Shown piece by piece: positions 49,747-58,906 of a stretch of 64,000 bases of DNA. How positions within the stretch are numbered: the first letter of the stretch is position 1; the number at the start of each line of letters is the position of its first letter. The position numbers and the translations under genes are program-made. Below the pieces are notes generated by a model, which was not told the DNA's origin, did not search any database, and was given only the letters and a program-made list of their open reading frames with translations. Source of the stretch: Methanocaldococcus villosus KIN24-T80 (GTDB taxonomy: Archaea > AGJL01 > Methanococci > Methanococcales > Methanocaldococcaceae); assembly GCF_000371805.1 (NCBI RefSeq), contig NZ_AQUK01000001.1, positions 248,001-312,000 on the forward strand. Direction: 5' to 3'.

Positions 49747-51526
49747 CAACACCACCTCCTTTAAATCTATCACTCATTGCCATACCCAGTGTGAAGATAT
49801 ATGAAATTTCATTATCTTTTATGTTCCAATCATTTCCTGCTTTTAAAAAGTATTCTGCCGCTTTTTCCCTTAATTTTTTATAATATAGTTTATTATCCTC
49901 TCTCTCATACTCCATAAACTTCTTATTAAGTTCTTTGAATATATTTTCTACTTTACTTTTATTCAAATTTAATCCATATAATTTTGATTGGAATGGCCTA
50001 CTACCTCTCTTTTGATACTGAAGATTTAATAGCTTACCTACTAAAACCCCGAGTAAAAATACTGCTTTCTTTTCATCCCTATCAAAAAATCCGCTATAGT
50101 TATTGAAAAACTCATCCACCTCATCATAGAGATAATACTCTTTACTATCTCCCATAACATTCCCCTCCAAAATACCTAAATTCATCAAATAAAGGAGAAT
50201 CATAAATGATTTATAAGCATAAAGTTCATAAGGCTCATTCTTAATAAATATCTCCCTAATTTTTGAAATGAAAGTTTTAATAAGATAATAATAATCAATT
50301 TTTTTGTTTGAGATGATTATATTTATTATTTTCAAAAACTCATCATTACCAAAGAATTCTTTTATATAACCAAATCTAAATTTTAATCCCTTTAAATCTT
50401 CTCCTAAAATTTTTCTATAATATTCTTTTTCAGTTTTTGAAAGTTTTTTATTTTTTAATTTATAATACTTAAATATCCCATAATCCTCCACTTTATCCAT
50501 TTCTTCATACAACCTTCTAAATCTTGATGGAAGAATGTCTTCAATTACTTGAGTAATTTTAAAATCATTTCCTTTCTTAAAAAACATAAAAGTGATATAT
50601 AGATAAATATCTTCTCTTGAAAGAAATTTAAATAACATATTTTCCAAGTATGAATAATCCTTTGTTCCAAATTTTTCTGCCATATCTTCAAATCTTTCTA
50701 ATACTTTTTCAATATCTTTTTCATCCAAAACCTTTGGAATAATGTATAAATCATTTCCATAAAATCTTACTTTTAAATGCTCATCCAAATAATTTTTTCC
50801 TGCTTTAACATATAAAGCACATTTTAAACATATTGGAAATGTTTTCCATGCTTCATTTGGATTCAGCCCATTAACATTTCCAATTTTATCTATTGTGTAA
50901 AATCCAAACTCTCTAAATAATCCAAATACTTCTCCTTTTTCATTACAAATAGAACAAACCCCTATACCTTTTGCAGTAATATTTCCAGTTTTCATATAAT
51001 AATAATCCATAGTAGCCTTATGAATAAAATAGTCTCTAAACTCTTTTATATCCCCAACATAAAATTCTTCACCATTCTTTCTAAAAACCAATGTTAAAAT
51101 AACTCCTTCATTTGGATAATTTTTCTTTAATTTTTTAATATCTTCAATAATTTTCTTTTCATAATTTTTTAATACTTTTTCCAATCTTTTTAAAAAATTA
51201 GATTTTTTATATTTATTTGCATCTACAACTGCTTTTAATATTTTATTTTTAAATGTTTTTTCAGCATCAACTAATTTAGAGGTTGGGCTTAAATCAGCAC
51301 CTCTTGGAGAACCTTTCTTATAAAGCAGTTTTAAAACCATGGAACTATCAAATTTATCATCAAAAACCCCCAAATAATTAAAATCTTCGTCAAATGTAAT
51401 TTTAAATATTATATTATAATTTCCATCAATATTTGGATTCTCTACAAGTATAGACAATGGATTATTGATATCTTTTCCCTCTTTTTCAATAACATATTTC
51501 CCAATTGTTGCTACACTTGACAACAT
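49730..51526 (-). CDS. cas8b: Cas8b (Csh1-type), type I-B large subunit
   Basis: The 598-residue protein belongs to the Csh1/TM1802-like group: Zn ligands CSIC (191, 194) and CLKC (233, 236), the KGSPRGADLSPTSKLVDAEKTF stretch and a C-terminal TLGMAMSDRFKGGG. It recognises PAM and target in the I-B Cascade. It is the first gene of the cas operon; the promoter TATA (about 51553-51565) sits only a few bases from the IS end at 51569. GGGGGTAGTA precedes the ATG. Confidence 0.9.
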   Translation of the reverse strand: MLSSVATIGKYVIEKEGKDINNPLSILVENPNIDGNYNIIFKITFDEDFNYLGVFDDKFDSSMVLKLLYKKGSPRGADLSPTSKLVDAEKTFKNKILKAVVDANKYKKSNFLKRLEKVLKNYEKKIIEDIKKLKKNYPNEGVILTLVFRKNGEEFYVGDIKEFRDYFIHKATMDYYYMKTGNITAKGIGVCSICNEKGEVFGLFREFGFYTIDKIGNVNGLNPNEAWKTFPICLKCALYVKAGKNYLDEHLKVRFYGNDLYIIPKVLDEKDIEKVLERFEDMAEKFGTKDYSYLENMLFKFLSREDIYLYITFMFFKKGNDFKITQVIEDILPSRFRRLYEEMDKVEDYGIFKYYKLKNKKLSKTEKEYYRKILGEDLKGLKFRFGYIKEFFGNDEFLKIINIIISNKKIDYYYLIKTFISKIREIFIKNEPYELYAYKSFMILLYLMNLGILEGNVMGDSKEYYLYDEVDEFFNNYSGFFDRDEKKAVFLLGVLVGKLLNLQYQKRGSRPFQSKLYGLNLNKSKVENIFKELNKKFMEYEREDNKLYYKKLREKAAEYFLKAGNDWNIKDNEISYIFTLGMAMSDRFKGGGVDDNKE

Positions 51527-51568
51527 TACTACCCCCTATATAAATAAAGCATAAAAATTATATATATA

Positions 51569-51599
51569 ACCATAGTTCCCATCACCCCATTAGCTGATA
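51569..51599 (-). repeat. 31-bp IS terminus, copy 1
   Basis: ACCATAGTTCCC...AGCTGATA is present here and, identical in sequence and orientation, at 53530-53560. Its inner side encodes the last codons and stop (QLMG) of the transposase, so it is the 3' terminal repeat of an IS. It starts 43 bp before the cas8b ATG. Confidence 0.8.
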
Positions 51600-52135
51600 G
51601 AAGTTAAAAGCTAACAGACCAAGAATGATCTTAACGGCCAGACCTCTTCTGCTCACAGCCCTTATAAACTTTAATCCGAAGTTATCTGCAACTGAAAAAA
51701 GGGTTTCGATCTTCTTCCTCAGTCTGGAGAGGAATTCGTAGTATTCGGCTTCCTCATCGCTCTTTATCTTTTCACTGCAATGAATACAACACCCCTTTTC
51801 TCCATTTCTTCAGCGAACTCCTTGCTAACGTATCCTTTATCGTCAATAACGGTTTTTCCTTTCAATCTTTCAACAAAATCGTCTTCTTTCTCCTTCAGCA
51901 CAGCTAAATCGTGCTTTCTTGCTGTATCAACGTAAAACAGGTTCAAGAATCTTCCATTCGTAACGCAGGTTATCTTGTAACCGCAGTAGAATCTTTTTTT
52001 GATGGATTTTAGCCTATCGATTCTTCTTCTCTCACTATGCTCGATTCTCCTCTCTTCTTGTGTCTGTTAAACCTTACAAGTTCTTTCGTTTCAATCGGTT
52101 TAGCATCGACTATCTTTATCTCTCCCTCTTAGGAT
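51582..52135 (-). pseudogene. Decayed IS982-like transposase
   Basis: Three reading-frame pieces add up to the C-terminal two-thirds of a DDE transposase: IVDAKPIETKELVRF, then KKRFYCGYKITCV..FYVDTARKHDLAVL..KTVIDDKGYVSKEFAEEM..VFIAVKR, then EEAEYYEFLSRLRKKIETLFS..SRRGLAVKIILGLLAFNFYQLMG. Frameshifts separate them and the N-terminal part and left IS end are gone. The IVD...DKGY and RKKIET order fits IS982. Base composition is noticeably more GC-rich than the flanks, as expected of foreign DNA. Confidence 0.85.
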
Positions 52136-52156
52136 ATTTTTTAGGGGTGATAAGAT

Positions 52157-52928
52157 TTGAGTAATCATAGCAAATTATTCAAATGCGAGGCTGTCTTGAA
52201 GTTTAGAGAAGATCGGTACATATACATAGATAAAACAGTAGCGGTAAATGGCATAACTTTTGAATCCATAAGTAAAACGAAGGTAAAAATTAGCTTCAAT
52301 ATTGAAGCGGAGAATTTGGATAATGCAAGTATTTATGGAAAGAGGGTTATAGAAAAAATCTTGGCAATTATATGCCTTAAGACTAATGTAGGTGCAACTA
52401 TTGACAATTTTAAGGTTTTTGAAATACCAAGCTCCAAACTCATAGTAGAAGAAAAAATGGATTAATATCTGCAAGAATCATAACGAGTGTAACAATAAGA
52501 TTAAAAGACAGATTTTCAATTAGGTTAGATTTAAGTGAAGAGTCACTAAAGAATGTTATGAATGCACTTAATATTTTAGATACTATGGATCCCAACGAAC
52601 AAGACTATATCTTACGTTTTTTGTATTGGTATAATAAGGCATTATTAGAGCAGGATGATATAAATAAATTTATGCTATTATGGACTGCACTCGAAGTTTG
52701 GAAAACTTATAAGTTTGGATCAAGTAGAGGAGGTAGACATAGAAAAAAATGAAGGCAATTCTTCAGAAGTACGGATATGAAAGCAGTATTGATAAAATCT
52801 ACGATTTACGTAACGATATATTTCACGAGGGCGTTAGAGAGGATGTAAGAAGTCTCTTGCCTTTATTGGAGCAATGTATTTATCGAATACTTGATGAGTT
52901 AAGAAAATATTTAGCCAATATTGGTTAG
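52157..52928 (+). pseudogene. Broken HEPN (Apea-like) gene
   Basis: TTG 52157 after GGGGTGATAAG begins a frame that stops at 52465; a second frame continues it (ISARIITSVTIRLKDRFS..KFMLLWTALEVWKTYKF) to 52752 and a third completes it (KYGYESSIDKIYDLRNDIFHEGVREDV..LRKYLANIG) to 52928. The R-x4-H motif RNDIFH and the LWTALE segment match Apea-like HEPN proteins, which are often RNases or toxin/defence components. Two frameshifts make it very likely inactive. Confidence 0.75.
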
Positions 52929-52951
52929 GAATCCTAAAGAAAAGAGTAAAT

Positions 52952-53338
52952 TTACTTCTGCCTATTCCATGGTGGCAATTCATGGTGATCATTCTCGTAG
53001 TCTTCTCTAAGCTTTCTTTCTACTTCTCTGTAATTTTCATGGATTACCCAACTAACTTCGACCTCATTAAGATAACCTTTTTTCGTTAAGTAGTCGTGTA
53101 TTCTTTTTGCGGTTCCCTTTTGATTTTCCCCTCCTTCAATATAGTTCTCCCATATTCTCCTTCTGAGATTCTTTGTAGAACCTATGTAAAGAATATCGGA
53201 CTTGCCAATAAGTCTTCCAAATGTTTTATTTAATCTAAGTACATAAACTCCTGGCTTTTCAGGAATATCTTCTTCCCTTAGCTCAGAAAGTTTTTTCCAT
53301 GTGTTAAATCCATAATTGGATAGGTTATCTGACTTCAT
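52952..53338 (-). CDS. GIY-YIG nuclease domain protein
   Basis: The 128-residue protein carries a GIY-YIG core: KPGVYVLRL, ILYIGSTKNLRRRIWENY and a downstream REVERKLREDYENDHHELPPWN segment with the expected Glu/Asp and Asn. Stand-alone GIY-YIG proteins nick DNA, and many are of unknown role. ATG 53338 follows GGTGAAAAAT. It lies between the two IS termini, next to the HEPN relic and convergent with it, and may be cargo of the same insertion. The 190 bp beyond its start (53339-53529) show no credible gene. Confidence 0.78.
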   Translation of the reverse strand: MKSDNLSNYGFNTWKKLSELREEDIPEKPGVYVLRLNKTFGRLIGKSDILYIGSTKNLRRRIWENYIEGGENQKGTAKRIHDYLTKKGYLNEVEVSWVIHENYREVERKLREDYENDHHELPPWNRQK

Positions 53339-53529
53339 ATTTTTCACCAGTTATTTTTTAGTCTATATGACCTTAATTGGCTTACATAGCATTCTGATCT
53401 AAATAAGACTAAGATCAAATCGTGGATAATAATCTTTGGAATTGAGAGAGCTTTTAGGCATATCCCTGTAAGTTTTATTTCTCCTAGGTCATTTAAACCC
53501 CATTGGAGCAAAGCGTATCGATACAAAAA

Positions 53530-53560
53530 ACCATAGTTCCCATCACCCCATTAGCTGATA
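53530..53560 (-). repeat. 31-bp IS terminus, copy 2
   Basis: An exact second copy of the sequence at 51569-51599, in the same orientation, but with no transposase sequence behind it. It abuts the cas4 relic at 53561, so it marks where cas4 was cut. Confidence 0.8.
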
Positions 53561-53990
53561 AAGAATTACATTAGAAAATCTATAAATGCAAAGGCAAAAT
53601 TCACAAATGTTTATCTCTCCTCTAAAAAATATAGGATTGTTGGCATTGTGGATGAGGTTTTAGAGTTAAAAGATGAGAGTTATGCCCCTCTTGATTACAA
53701 ATTTGCAGAATATAAAAATATATTTTAAAATTCATAAATATCAGTCTATACTTTATGGATTATTAATTAAAGAAAATTTCAATGCTAAAGTTAATAGAGG
53801 TTTTGTAGTTTATGTAAGGAGTGGAAATTTAGTTAAAGAAATTACTTTTAATCAAAAAGATATCAATAATGCTATAAAATTTGTTGATTTAATCTTTGAT
53901 ATTATTGAAAATGAAGAGTTTCCCATAGATATTAAAGTAAATAAAAAGAACTGTGTTGGTTATTGTTATAGAAATTTGTGTTGCAAGTAA
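53561..53990 (+). pseudogene. cas4: Truncated, frameshifted cas4
   Basis: The frame beginning at 53561 (SKKYRIVGIVDEVLEL..YAPLDYKFAEYKNIF) is a RecB-like Cas4 core with the GxxDE and D-x-K motifs; it stops at about 53729 and continues after a one-base shift as HKYQSILYGLLIKENFNAKVNRGFVVYVRS.., with the QxxxY motif and a C-terminal Cys cluster CVGYCYRNLCC for [4Fe-4S]. The N-terminal part with the first Cys is replaced by the IS terminus. Cas4 trims prespacers for integration. It is a relic of the adaptation module. Confidence 0.8.
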
Positions 53991-53991
53991 T

Positions 53992-54579
53992 TTATTCTTT
54001 AATTTTTATAATTAATTTATCAAACATCTTTTCTTGAATTATTTCAGCTTTTCCTTCATTAGCTAAGTAGAGAGAAGGTAAAAAATATTTAATTTTTTCA
54101 TCTTTGCTTTTAAATTTTTCTTGAAAGATTATTATTTTATCCTCTTTTAATTCTTTTAATAAGTTTTCTATAATTTTATCAATGTCTTCACTCTCTACTA
54201 ACTCATCAATTATCTCATTTATATTGTAATATTCATAATCTTCATCCTTTTTAACATTCTTTTTTCTACTTCTCTTTTTAACTTTTTTTAACTCCTCTTC
54301 TATAGTTTCTATTAACTCATTTACTGTTTTAGGATTTTTTCTTATTTTTCTTTTTTCTTTCTTCTCTATAAAACTCTCATACAATGATTCAGATTTCATT
54401 CTTAATAATATACCTCCAACCAATATAACATCAGCAGATAATCTTATATCAAACTTCCTTAGTTCCTTTATTTTATTTATATAATAATCAGCTACATCCG
54501 CTATATTTACTTCCCAAGGATTTATATTCTTCCTCTTTATTCCATCCATAATCATTCTAACCCAAAGTGCGATATCCAT
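53992..54579 (-). CDS. scpA: Segregation and condensation protein A
   Basis: The 195-residue protein shows the kleisin N-terminus of ScpA: NPWEVNIADVADYYINKIKELRKFDIRLSADVILVGGILLRMKSESLY, a central highly charged linker (KKVKKRSRKKNVKKDED) and a winged-helix C-terminus. It bridges SMC heads in chromosome condensation. ATG 54579 follows GTGGTAAAT; an in-frame ATG 9 codons upstream is possible. scpB is not adjacent. It starts one base after the cas4 relic ends, on the opposite strand. Confidence 0.85.
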   Translation of the reverse strand: MDIALWVRMIMDGIKRKNINPWEVNIADVADYYINKIKELRKFDIRLSADVILVGGILLRMKSESLYESFIEKKEKRKIRKNPKTVNELIETIEEELKKVKKRSRKKNVKKDEDYEYYNINEIIDELVESEDIDKIIENLLKELKEDKIIIFQEKFKSKDEKIKYFLPSLYLANEGKAEIIQEKMFDKLIIKIKE

Positions 54580-54687
54580 ATTTACCACTATGATAAGTTT
54601 TAGCATAAAGTTTATAAATAACTTTTATATTATTCTATGAAAACTAAGGGGATGTGGCAATATGCTGAACCCTAATAGAGGGATAAA

Positions 54688-55272
54688 ATGGGAATATATA
54701 AATATATAAGGGAAGCATGGAAAAGACCAAAAGAAACATATGTAAGGCAGCTGTTATGGGAAAGACTACAGCAGTGGAGAAGAGAACCTGCAGTTGTTAG
54801 AATAGAGAGACCAACAAGATTAGATAGAGCAAGATCATTAGGTTATAAACCAAAACAGGGAATAATTGTTGTTAGGGTAAGAGTTAGAAGAGGAGGATTA
54901 AGAAAACCAAGACCTAAAAATTCTAAAAAACCTGCAACATTGGGAGTTAATAAAATAACAATGGGTAAATCTATTCAAAGAATAGCTGAAGAGAGAGCTG
55001 CTAGGAAATATCCAAACATGGAAGTTTTAAACAGTTATTGGGTAGGGGAAGATGGGAAGTATAAGTGGTATGAGGTTATTCTTGTAGATCCTGCACATCC
55101 AGCCATTCAAGCTGATCCAAACTATGCTTGGATATGTACTGGAAAGCATAAAGGAAGAGCATTTAGAGGTTTAACATCAGCAGGTAAGAAAGGTAGAGGA
55201 TTAAGAAATAAAGGAATAGGTGCTGAAAAAGTTAGACCAAGCATTAGAGCTCATGGAAGAAGAGGGAAGTAA
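54688..55272 (+). CDS. rpl15e: 50S ribosomal protein L15e
   Basis: The 194-residue, strongly basic protein matches L15e throughout ([65 protein letters not shown]). It binds 23S rRNA in the large subunit. GAGGGATAAA precedes ATG 54688 and forms a small hairpin with CCCT upstream. It starts the translation cluster that runs to aIF6. Confidence 0.97.
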   Translation: MGIYKYIREAWKRPKETYVRQLLWERLQQWRREPAVVRIERPTRLDRARSLGYKPKQGIIVVRVRVRRGGLRKPRPKNSKKPATLGVNKITMGKSIQRIAEERAARKYPNMEVLNSYWVGEDGKYKWYEVILVDPAHPAIQADPNYAWICTGKHKGRAFRGLTSAGKKGRGLRNKGIGAEKVRPSIRAHGRRGK

Positions 55273-55349
55273 TTGCTTATGGGGGAAACAACCACTAATT
55301 TTTAAACCCCCCGATAAAAAGATTTATAAAACTTTTTTAGGTGATAAAG
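55273..55349 (+). other. Spacer between rpl15e and rpsB with a G5/C5 hairpin
   Basis: GGGGG (about 55280) can pair with CCCCC (about 55308) across a 21-nt loop, followed by TTTATAAAAC, a TATA-like element for rpsB, and GGTGATAAAG. It may end the upstream transcript or be a regulatory leader; nothing more can be said. Confidence 0.35.
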
Positions 55350-56012
55350 ATGGCAGAAGAGCTGCTGGTTCCATTAGATACATATTTAGCCTCAGGAATT
55401 CACATAGGTACTCAGCAGAAGACAAAAGATATGGAGAGGTTTATATATAGAGTTAGAAGTGATGGTCTGTATGTTTTAGATGTTAGAAAGACTGATGAAA
55501 GATTAAGGATAGCAGCTAAGTTCTTAGCAAGATATGAACCAGAAGATATATTGGCTGTCTCAAGAAGAATATATACAATGGGACCATTAGAAGAATTTGG
55601 GAAATATACAGGAATTAGAACAGTAGTAGGAAGATTTGTTCCTGGAACTTTAACAAATCCATCATATAAAGGGTTTATAGAACCTGAAGTCATATTTATA
55701 AGTGATCCAAGAGTTGATAGACAGGCTTTAAAAGAGGCTATAGAAATAGGAATCCCAATAGTAGCCCTATGTGATACAGAACATTTGACATCATTTATAG
55801 ATCTTGTAATCCCAACAAACAATAAAGGAAAAAAAGCTGTAGCTTTAATATATTACATATTAACAAAAGAATATCTTAAAAATAGGGGAGTTATAACTGA
55901 TGACAATGTTCCATTTACATATGAAGAATTTTTAGAGAGGGCTGCAAATCCAAAATATAGAATAGTTATTCAACCAAAAGATAAAAGAAAGAGAAGAAGA
56001 AAGAAAAAATAA
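55350..56012 (+). CDS. rpsB: 30S ribosomal protein S2 (uS2)
   Basis: The 220-residue protein has the uS2 signatures [63 protein letters not shown] and [32 protein letters not shown], plus a basic C-terminal tail (RKRRRKKK). GGTGATAAAG precedes ATG 55350. The next gene follows 10 bp later. Confidence 0.97.
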   Translation: MAEELLVPLDTYLASGIHIGTQQKTKDMERFIYRVRSDGLYVLDVRKTDERLRIAAKFLARYEPEDILAVSRRIYTMGPLEEFGKYTGIRTVVGRFVPGTLTNPSYKGFIEPEVIFISDPRVDRQALKEAIEIGIPIVALCDTEHLTSFIDLVIPTNNKGKKAVALIYYILTKEYLKNRGVITDDNVPFTYEEFLERAANPKYRIVIQPKDKRKRRRKKK

Positions 56013-56022
56013 AGATGGTAAA

Positions 56023-56625
56023 ATGGAAAGAATAAATGAAATATGTGAGAATTGTGGGCATGAGGAGATGATTGTAGTTAAAAAGAAGGAGTTTGATAGA
56101 GCATATTATTATTTATTAAAGTGTCCCAAGTGTGGTTATGTTAAAGAGATATCTGATAAGATAAAACTCTCCCAGGCCAAATTAATTATAAGTAGATATG
56201 ACATCTCTGTAGCAAAAGTAATTAATATTCCTGAAGATCAGATTTACAAAGTGGGAGATGTTATAGAACATGAAGGGGAAGAGATAGAGATAACAAAAAT
56301 AGAAACTCCTGATGAAAAGAGATCAGCATTAGGTAAAGAAATAAAAGTTATATGGGGAAAATCTTTATCAATCCCAAAGAAGTTAGGTATAACAATAAAT
56401 GATGGAAACAGAACATACAGTATTTATATTTTTGTCCCAAAAGACTTTGAATTTGAGATGGGAAAAGTTTATAAGATAAATGAAGGGTTCTTTAGGTTGA
56501 AAAAAATAAAAAAAGAAAAAGGATTTTCAAAAAAAGCTAAGGCAAAAGATATTGTTAGGCTGTATGGAGAGGTTATAAAACCTATGAGAAGATATGTAGA
56601 TTTAACAGAGTATTACAGAGAATAA
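56023..56625 (+). CDS. HVO_0476-family zinc-finger protein
   Basis: The 200-residue protein has an N-terminal zinc ribbon CENCGHEEM..CPKCGY (residues about 8-39), then a beta-rich domain (AKVINIPEDQIYKVGDVIEHEGEEIEITKIET) and a basic C-terminal half. It matches the archaeal HVO_0476 zinc-finger family, thought to bind nucleic acid, here within a ribosomal protein operon. Its function is unknown. Confidence 0.82.
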   Translation: MERINEICENCGHEEMIVVKKKEFDRAYYYLLKCPKCGYVKEISDKIKLSQAKLIISRYDISVAKVINIPEDQIYKVGDVIEHEGEEIEITKIETPDEKRSALGKEIKVIWGKSLSIPKKLGITINDGNRTYSIYIFVPKDFEFEMGKVYKINEGFFRLKKIKKEKGFSKKAKAKDIVRLYGEVIKPMRRYVDLTEYYRE

Positions 56626-56639
56626 ATTAAGGTGAAACA

Positions 56640-57284
56640 ATGGCTGTAGCAAGAGGAAGAAGAAAAGTAAGAAAGGTTAGAGATAAGTGGAAAGAGAAAG
56701 TTTGGTATGAAATATATGCCACTCCAGAGTTTGGAGGAGTATTTATAGGCTACACTCCTGCAAATGATCCAAGCTTAGTCTTAGGTAGGGTAGCTGAAAC
56801 CAGTTTAAAAGATTTAACAGGAGATCCTACAAAACACATGCATAGAGTATATTTCAAAATATTTGGAGTTACTGGGAATAAAGCAATAGCCCAATATTAT
56901 GGGCATGACACAACAAGAGAATATATGAAATCACAGGTTAGGAGAAGAAGAAGTAAGATAGATGCTATTGTAGATGTAACTACTCAAGATGGATACAAAA
57001 TTAGGACAAAAGCTACAGTATTAACAGCTTATAGAATAAACACTAAGCAAAAGTCAGATATTAGAAAAATGATGGTAGAGATAATTAAAAACATGGCTAA
57101 TGAAAAAACATTCCCACAGTATGTACAAGCTATGCTATTTGGAGAAATGGCAGAAAAGATAAAAGAGGCTGCTAAGAAAATAGTCCCTATAAAAAATGTT
57201 ATTATATATAAATCAGAGGTTTTAAGCTTAGCAAAGAAGGAGGAGAATGAAGGATATGTTAGAGAAGAAGAAGTTAGTGCATAA
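56640..57284 (+). CDS. rps3ae: 30S ribosomal protein S3Ae (eS1)
   Basis: The 214-residue basic protein matches eS1 ([86 protein letters not shown]). GGTGAAACA precedes the ATG. It is followed at once by rpl31e, which begins 14 bp later. Confidence 0.96.
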   Translation: MAVARGRRKVRKVRDKWKEKVWYEIYATPEFGGVFIGYTPANDPSLVLGRVAETSLKDLTGDPTKHMHRVYFKIFGVTGNKAIAQYYGHDTTREYMKSQVRRRRSKIDAIVDVTTQDGYKIRTKATVLTAYRINTKQKSDIRKMMVEIIKNMANEKTFPQYVQAMLFGEMAEKIKEAAKKIVPIKNVIIYKSEVLSLAKKEENEGYVREEEVSA

Positions 57285-57298
57285 TGTGGGTGATACAG

Positions 57299-57544
57299 AT
57301 GGAGAGAATATATACAATATCTTTAAGAGATGTTATAAATAGATCTACAAGAAAAAAGAGAGCTCCAAGAGCTATTAAAAAGATAAAAGAATTCTTAAAA
57401 AGACATATGAAAGCTGAAAATGTCAAAATAGATAATAAGTTAAATGAAAAGATTTGGGAAAGAGGAATAGAAAAACCTCCTGCAAGAGTAAGAGTTAAAG
57501 CTGTCAAAGAAGGGGACACTGTTATAGCCACATTAGCTGAGTGA
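57299..57544 (+). CDS. rpl31e: 50S ribosomal protein L31e
   Basis: The 81-residue protein [37 protein letters not shown] matches L31e from end to end. ATG 57299 follows GGGTGATACAG; the frame extends to 57284, inside the upstream gene end. In archaea this gene usually precedes aIF6, as here. Confidence 0.95.
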   Translation: MERIYTISLRDVINRSTRKKRAPRAIKKIKEFLKRHMKAENVKIDNKLNEKIWERGIEKPPARVRVKAVKEGDTVIATLAE

Positions 57545-57550
57545 TTGTTT

Positions 57551-58231
57551 ATGATTATTAAAAAATACTTTTCTGGTATTCCTACTGTAGGAGTTTTAGC
57601 ATTTACTAATGAGTTTTTAACACTATTACCTATCTTTTTAGAAAGAAAAGATATATTGGATGTAAAAGAAGTTTTAAAAACTGAAATATTACAGATCAAT
57701 ATTGGTGGAAGCTCACTTATAGGTTCATTAGTTGCAGGAAACAGCTATGCTATCTTACTTCCAAAGATTGTTAAAGATGATGAATTGGAAGTGCTAAAAA
57801 GCTTTTTAAAAAATAATGATATAGATATTAATTTAGGGATAATTAAATCAAAAAATACTGCTTTAGGTAATTTAATATTAACTAATGATAATGGAGCTCT
57901 TATCTCCCCTGAGTTGGCTGATTTTAAAAAAGACATAGAGGATTATTTAAATGTTGAAACAGAAGTTGGGACAATAGTAGATTTACCAACAGTTGGAAGT
58001 AATGGAGTTTTAACAAATAAAGGTTGTTTAGTTCATCCATTAACTGAAGAAGATGAATTAAATTTTTTAAAAGAGTTATTTAAAGTAGAGTATATTGGAA
58101 AAGGAACTGCTAATAAGGGAACTACATCAGTTGGGGCTTGTGTAATTGCTAATACAAAAGGAGCTATAGTTGGTGGGGACACAACAGGTCCAGAATTATT
58201 AATAATAGAGGATGCTTTAGGGCTAATCTGA
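57551..58231 (+). CDS. eif6: Translation initiation factor aIF6
   Basis: The 226-residue protein shows the pentein repeats of IF6 (GGSSLIGSLVAGNSYAILLP, LGIIKSKNTALGNLILTNDNGALISPEL, GSNGVLTNKGCLVHPLTEEDE, GKGTANKGTTSVGACVIANTKGAIVGGDTTGPELL). It binds the 50S subunit at L14 and blocks subunit joining. ATG 57551 follows GTGATTGTTT. Its end overlaps the convergent methyltransferase by 9 bp. Confidence 0.96.
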   Translation: MIIKKYFSGIPTVGVLAFTNEFLTLLPIFLERKDILDVKEVLKTEILQINIGGSSLIGSLVAGNSYAILLPKIVKDDELEVLKSFLKNNDIDINLGIIKSKNTALGNLILTNDNGALISPELADFKKDIEDYLNVETEVGTIVDLPTVGSNGVLTNKGCLVHPLTEEDELNFLKELFKVEYIGKGTANKGTTSVGACVIANTKGAIVGGDTTGPELLIIEDALGLI

Positions 58232-58906
58232 TTTAAAAGCATTCATCAATGCCCATGCTTCTTTCCCAGATATAAAAGCTCTATTAACCAATCTCTTAAA
58301 TATTATTTTACAAAGTTCTTTTTTATGCTCTGGTAAATCCTTTTTTTCAATAAATTCATTAAATTTCTTTATTAATAGCTCCTTATCTTCCTTAGAAGCC
58401 TCTCTTATATTTATATCTAAAAATTTATTTTCTACTTTTGTTGAGTATATCTCATATAATATAACAGCTACTGCATGAGAAAGGTTCATAATTGGATACT
58501 TTTGGGAAGTGGGGATAGAGACTAAGAGGTCACATTTATCTATCTCTTCATTTCTTAGCCCATCATCTTCCCTACCAAAAACTATTCCTATCTTCCCTTT
58601 AATCTCCAGAATCTTTTTAGCAAGTTCTTTTGGAGTTATTGGAACTCTTTTTAAATTTCTATCTCCCCCTCTAGCTCCAGAAGTGGCTATAATAAAATCC
58701 AAATCCTTAATAGCATCATCAAAAGTTTTATAAAATTTTGCTCTATCAAGAATATCTTTAGCATGCATAGCCATCATATATGCTTCATTATTTACTATCT
58801 CTTTACTCCCAACAATTCTGAGTTCTTCAAAATCAAAATTTTTCATAACTCTTGCAACACTACCTACATTTCCAGAGTATTTAGGGTTTACTAAAATAAC
58901 AATCAT
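58223..58906 (-). CDS. SPOUT methyltransferase, TrmJ/TrmH-like
   Basis: The 227-residue protein has the TrmH-type knot motifs: VNPKYSGNVGSVARVMKNF, IGIVFGREDDGLRNEEIDKCD and IPTSQKYPIMNLSHAVAVILYEI. Such enzymes make 2'-O-methyl groups; the TrmJ subfamily acts on tRNA position 32. Its start overlaps the stop of the IMPase-NAD kinase gene (ATGA). It might also act on rRNA. Confidence 0.85.
   Translation of the reverse strand: MIVILVNPKYSGNVGSVARVMKNFDFEELRIVGSKEIVNNEAYMMAMHAKDILDRAKFYKTFDDAIKDLDFIIATSGARGGDRNLKRVPITPKELAKKILEIKGKIGIVFGREDDGLRNEEIDKCDLLVSIPTSQKYPIMNLSHAVAVILYEIYSTKVENKFLDINIREASKEDKELLIKKFNEFIEKKDLPEHKKELCKIIFKRLVNRAFISGKEAWALMNAFKSD

Noticed and set aside
53344-53526. 60-codon minus-strand frame upstream of the GIY-YIG gene
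   Set aside because: No recognisable family, no ribosome binding site, overlaps the GIY-YIG start; kept only as unexplained sequence.
55412-55822. 136-codon frame opposite rpsB
   Set aside because: Antisense shadow of a ribosomal protein gene.
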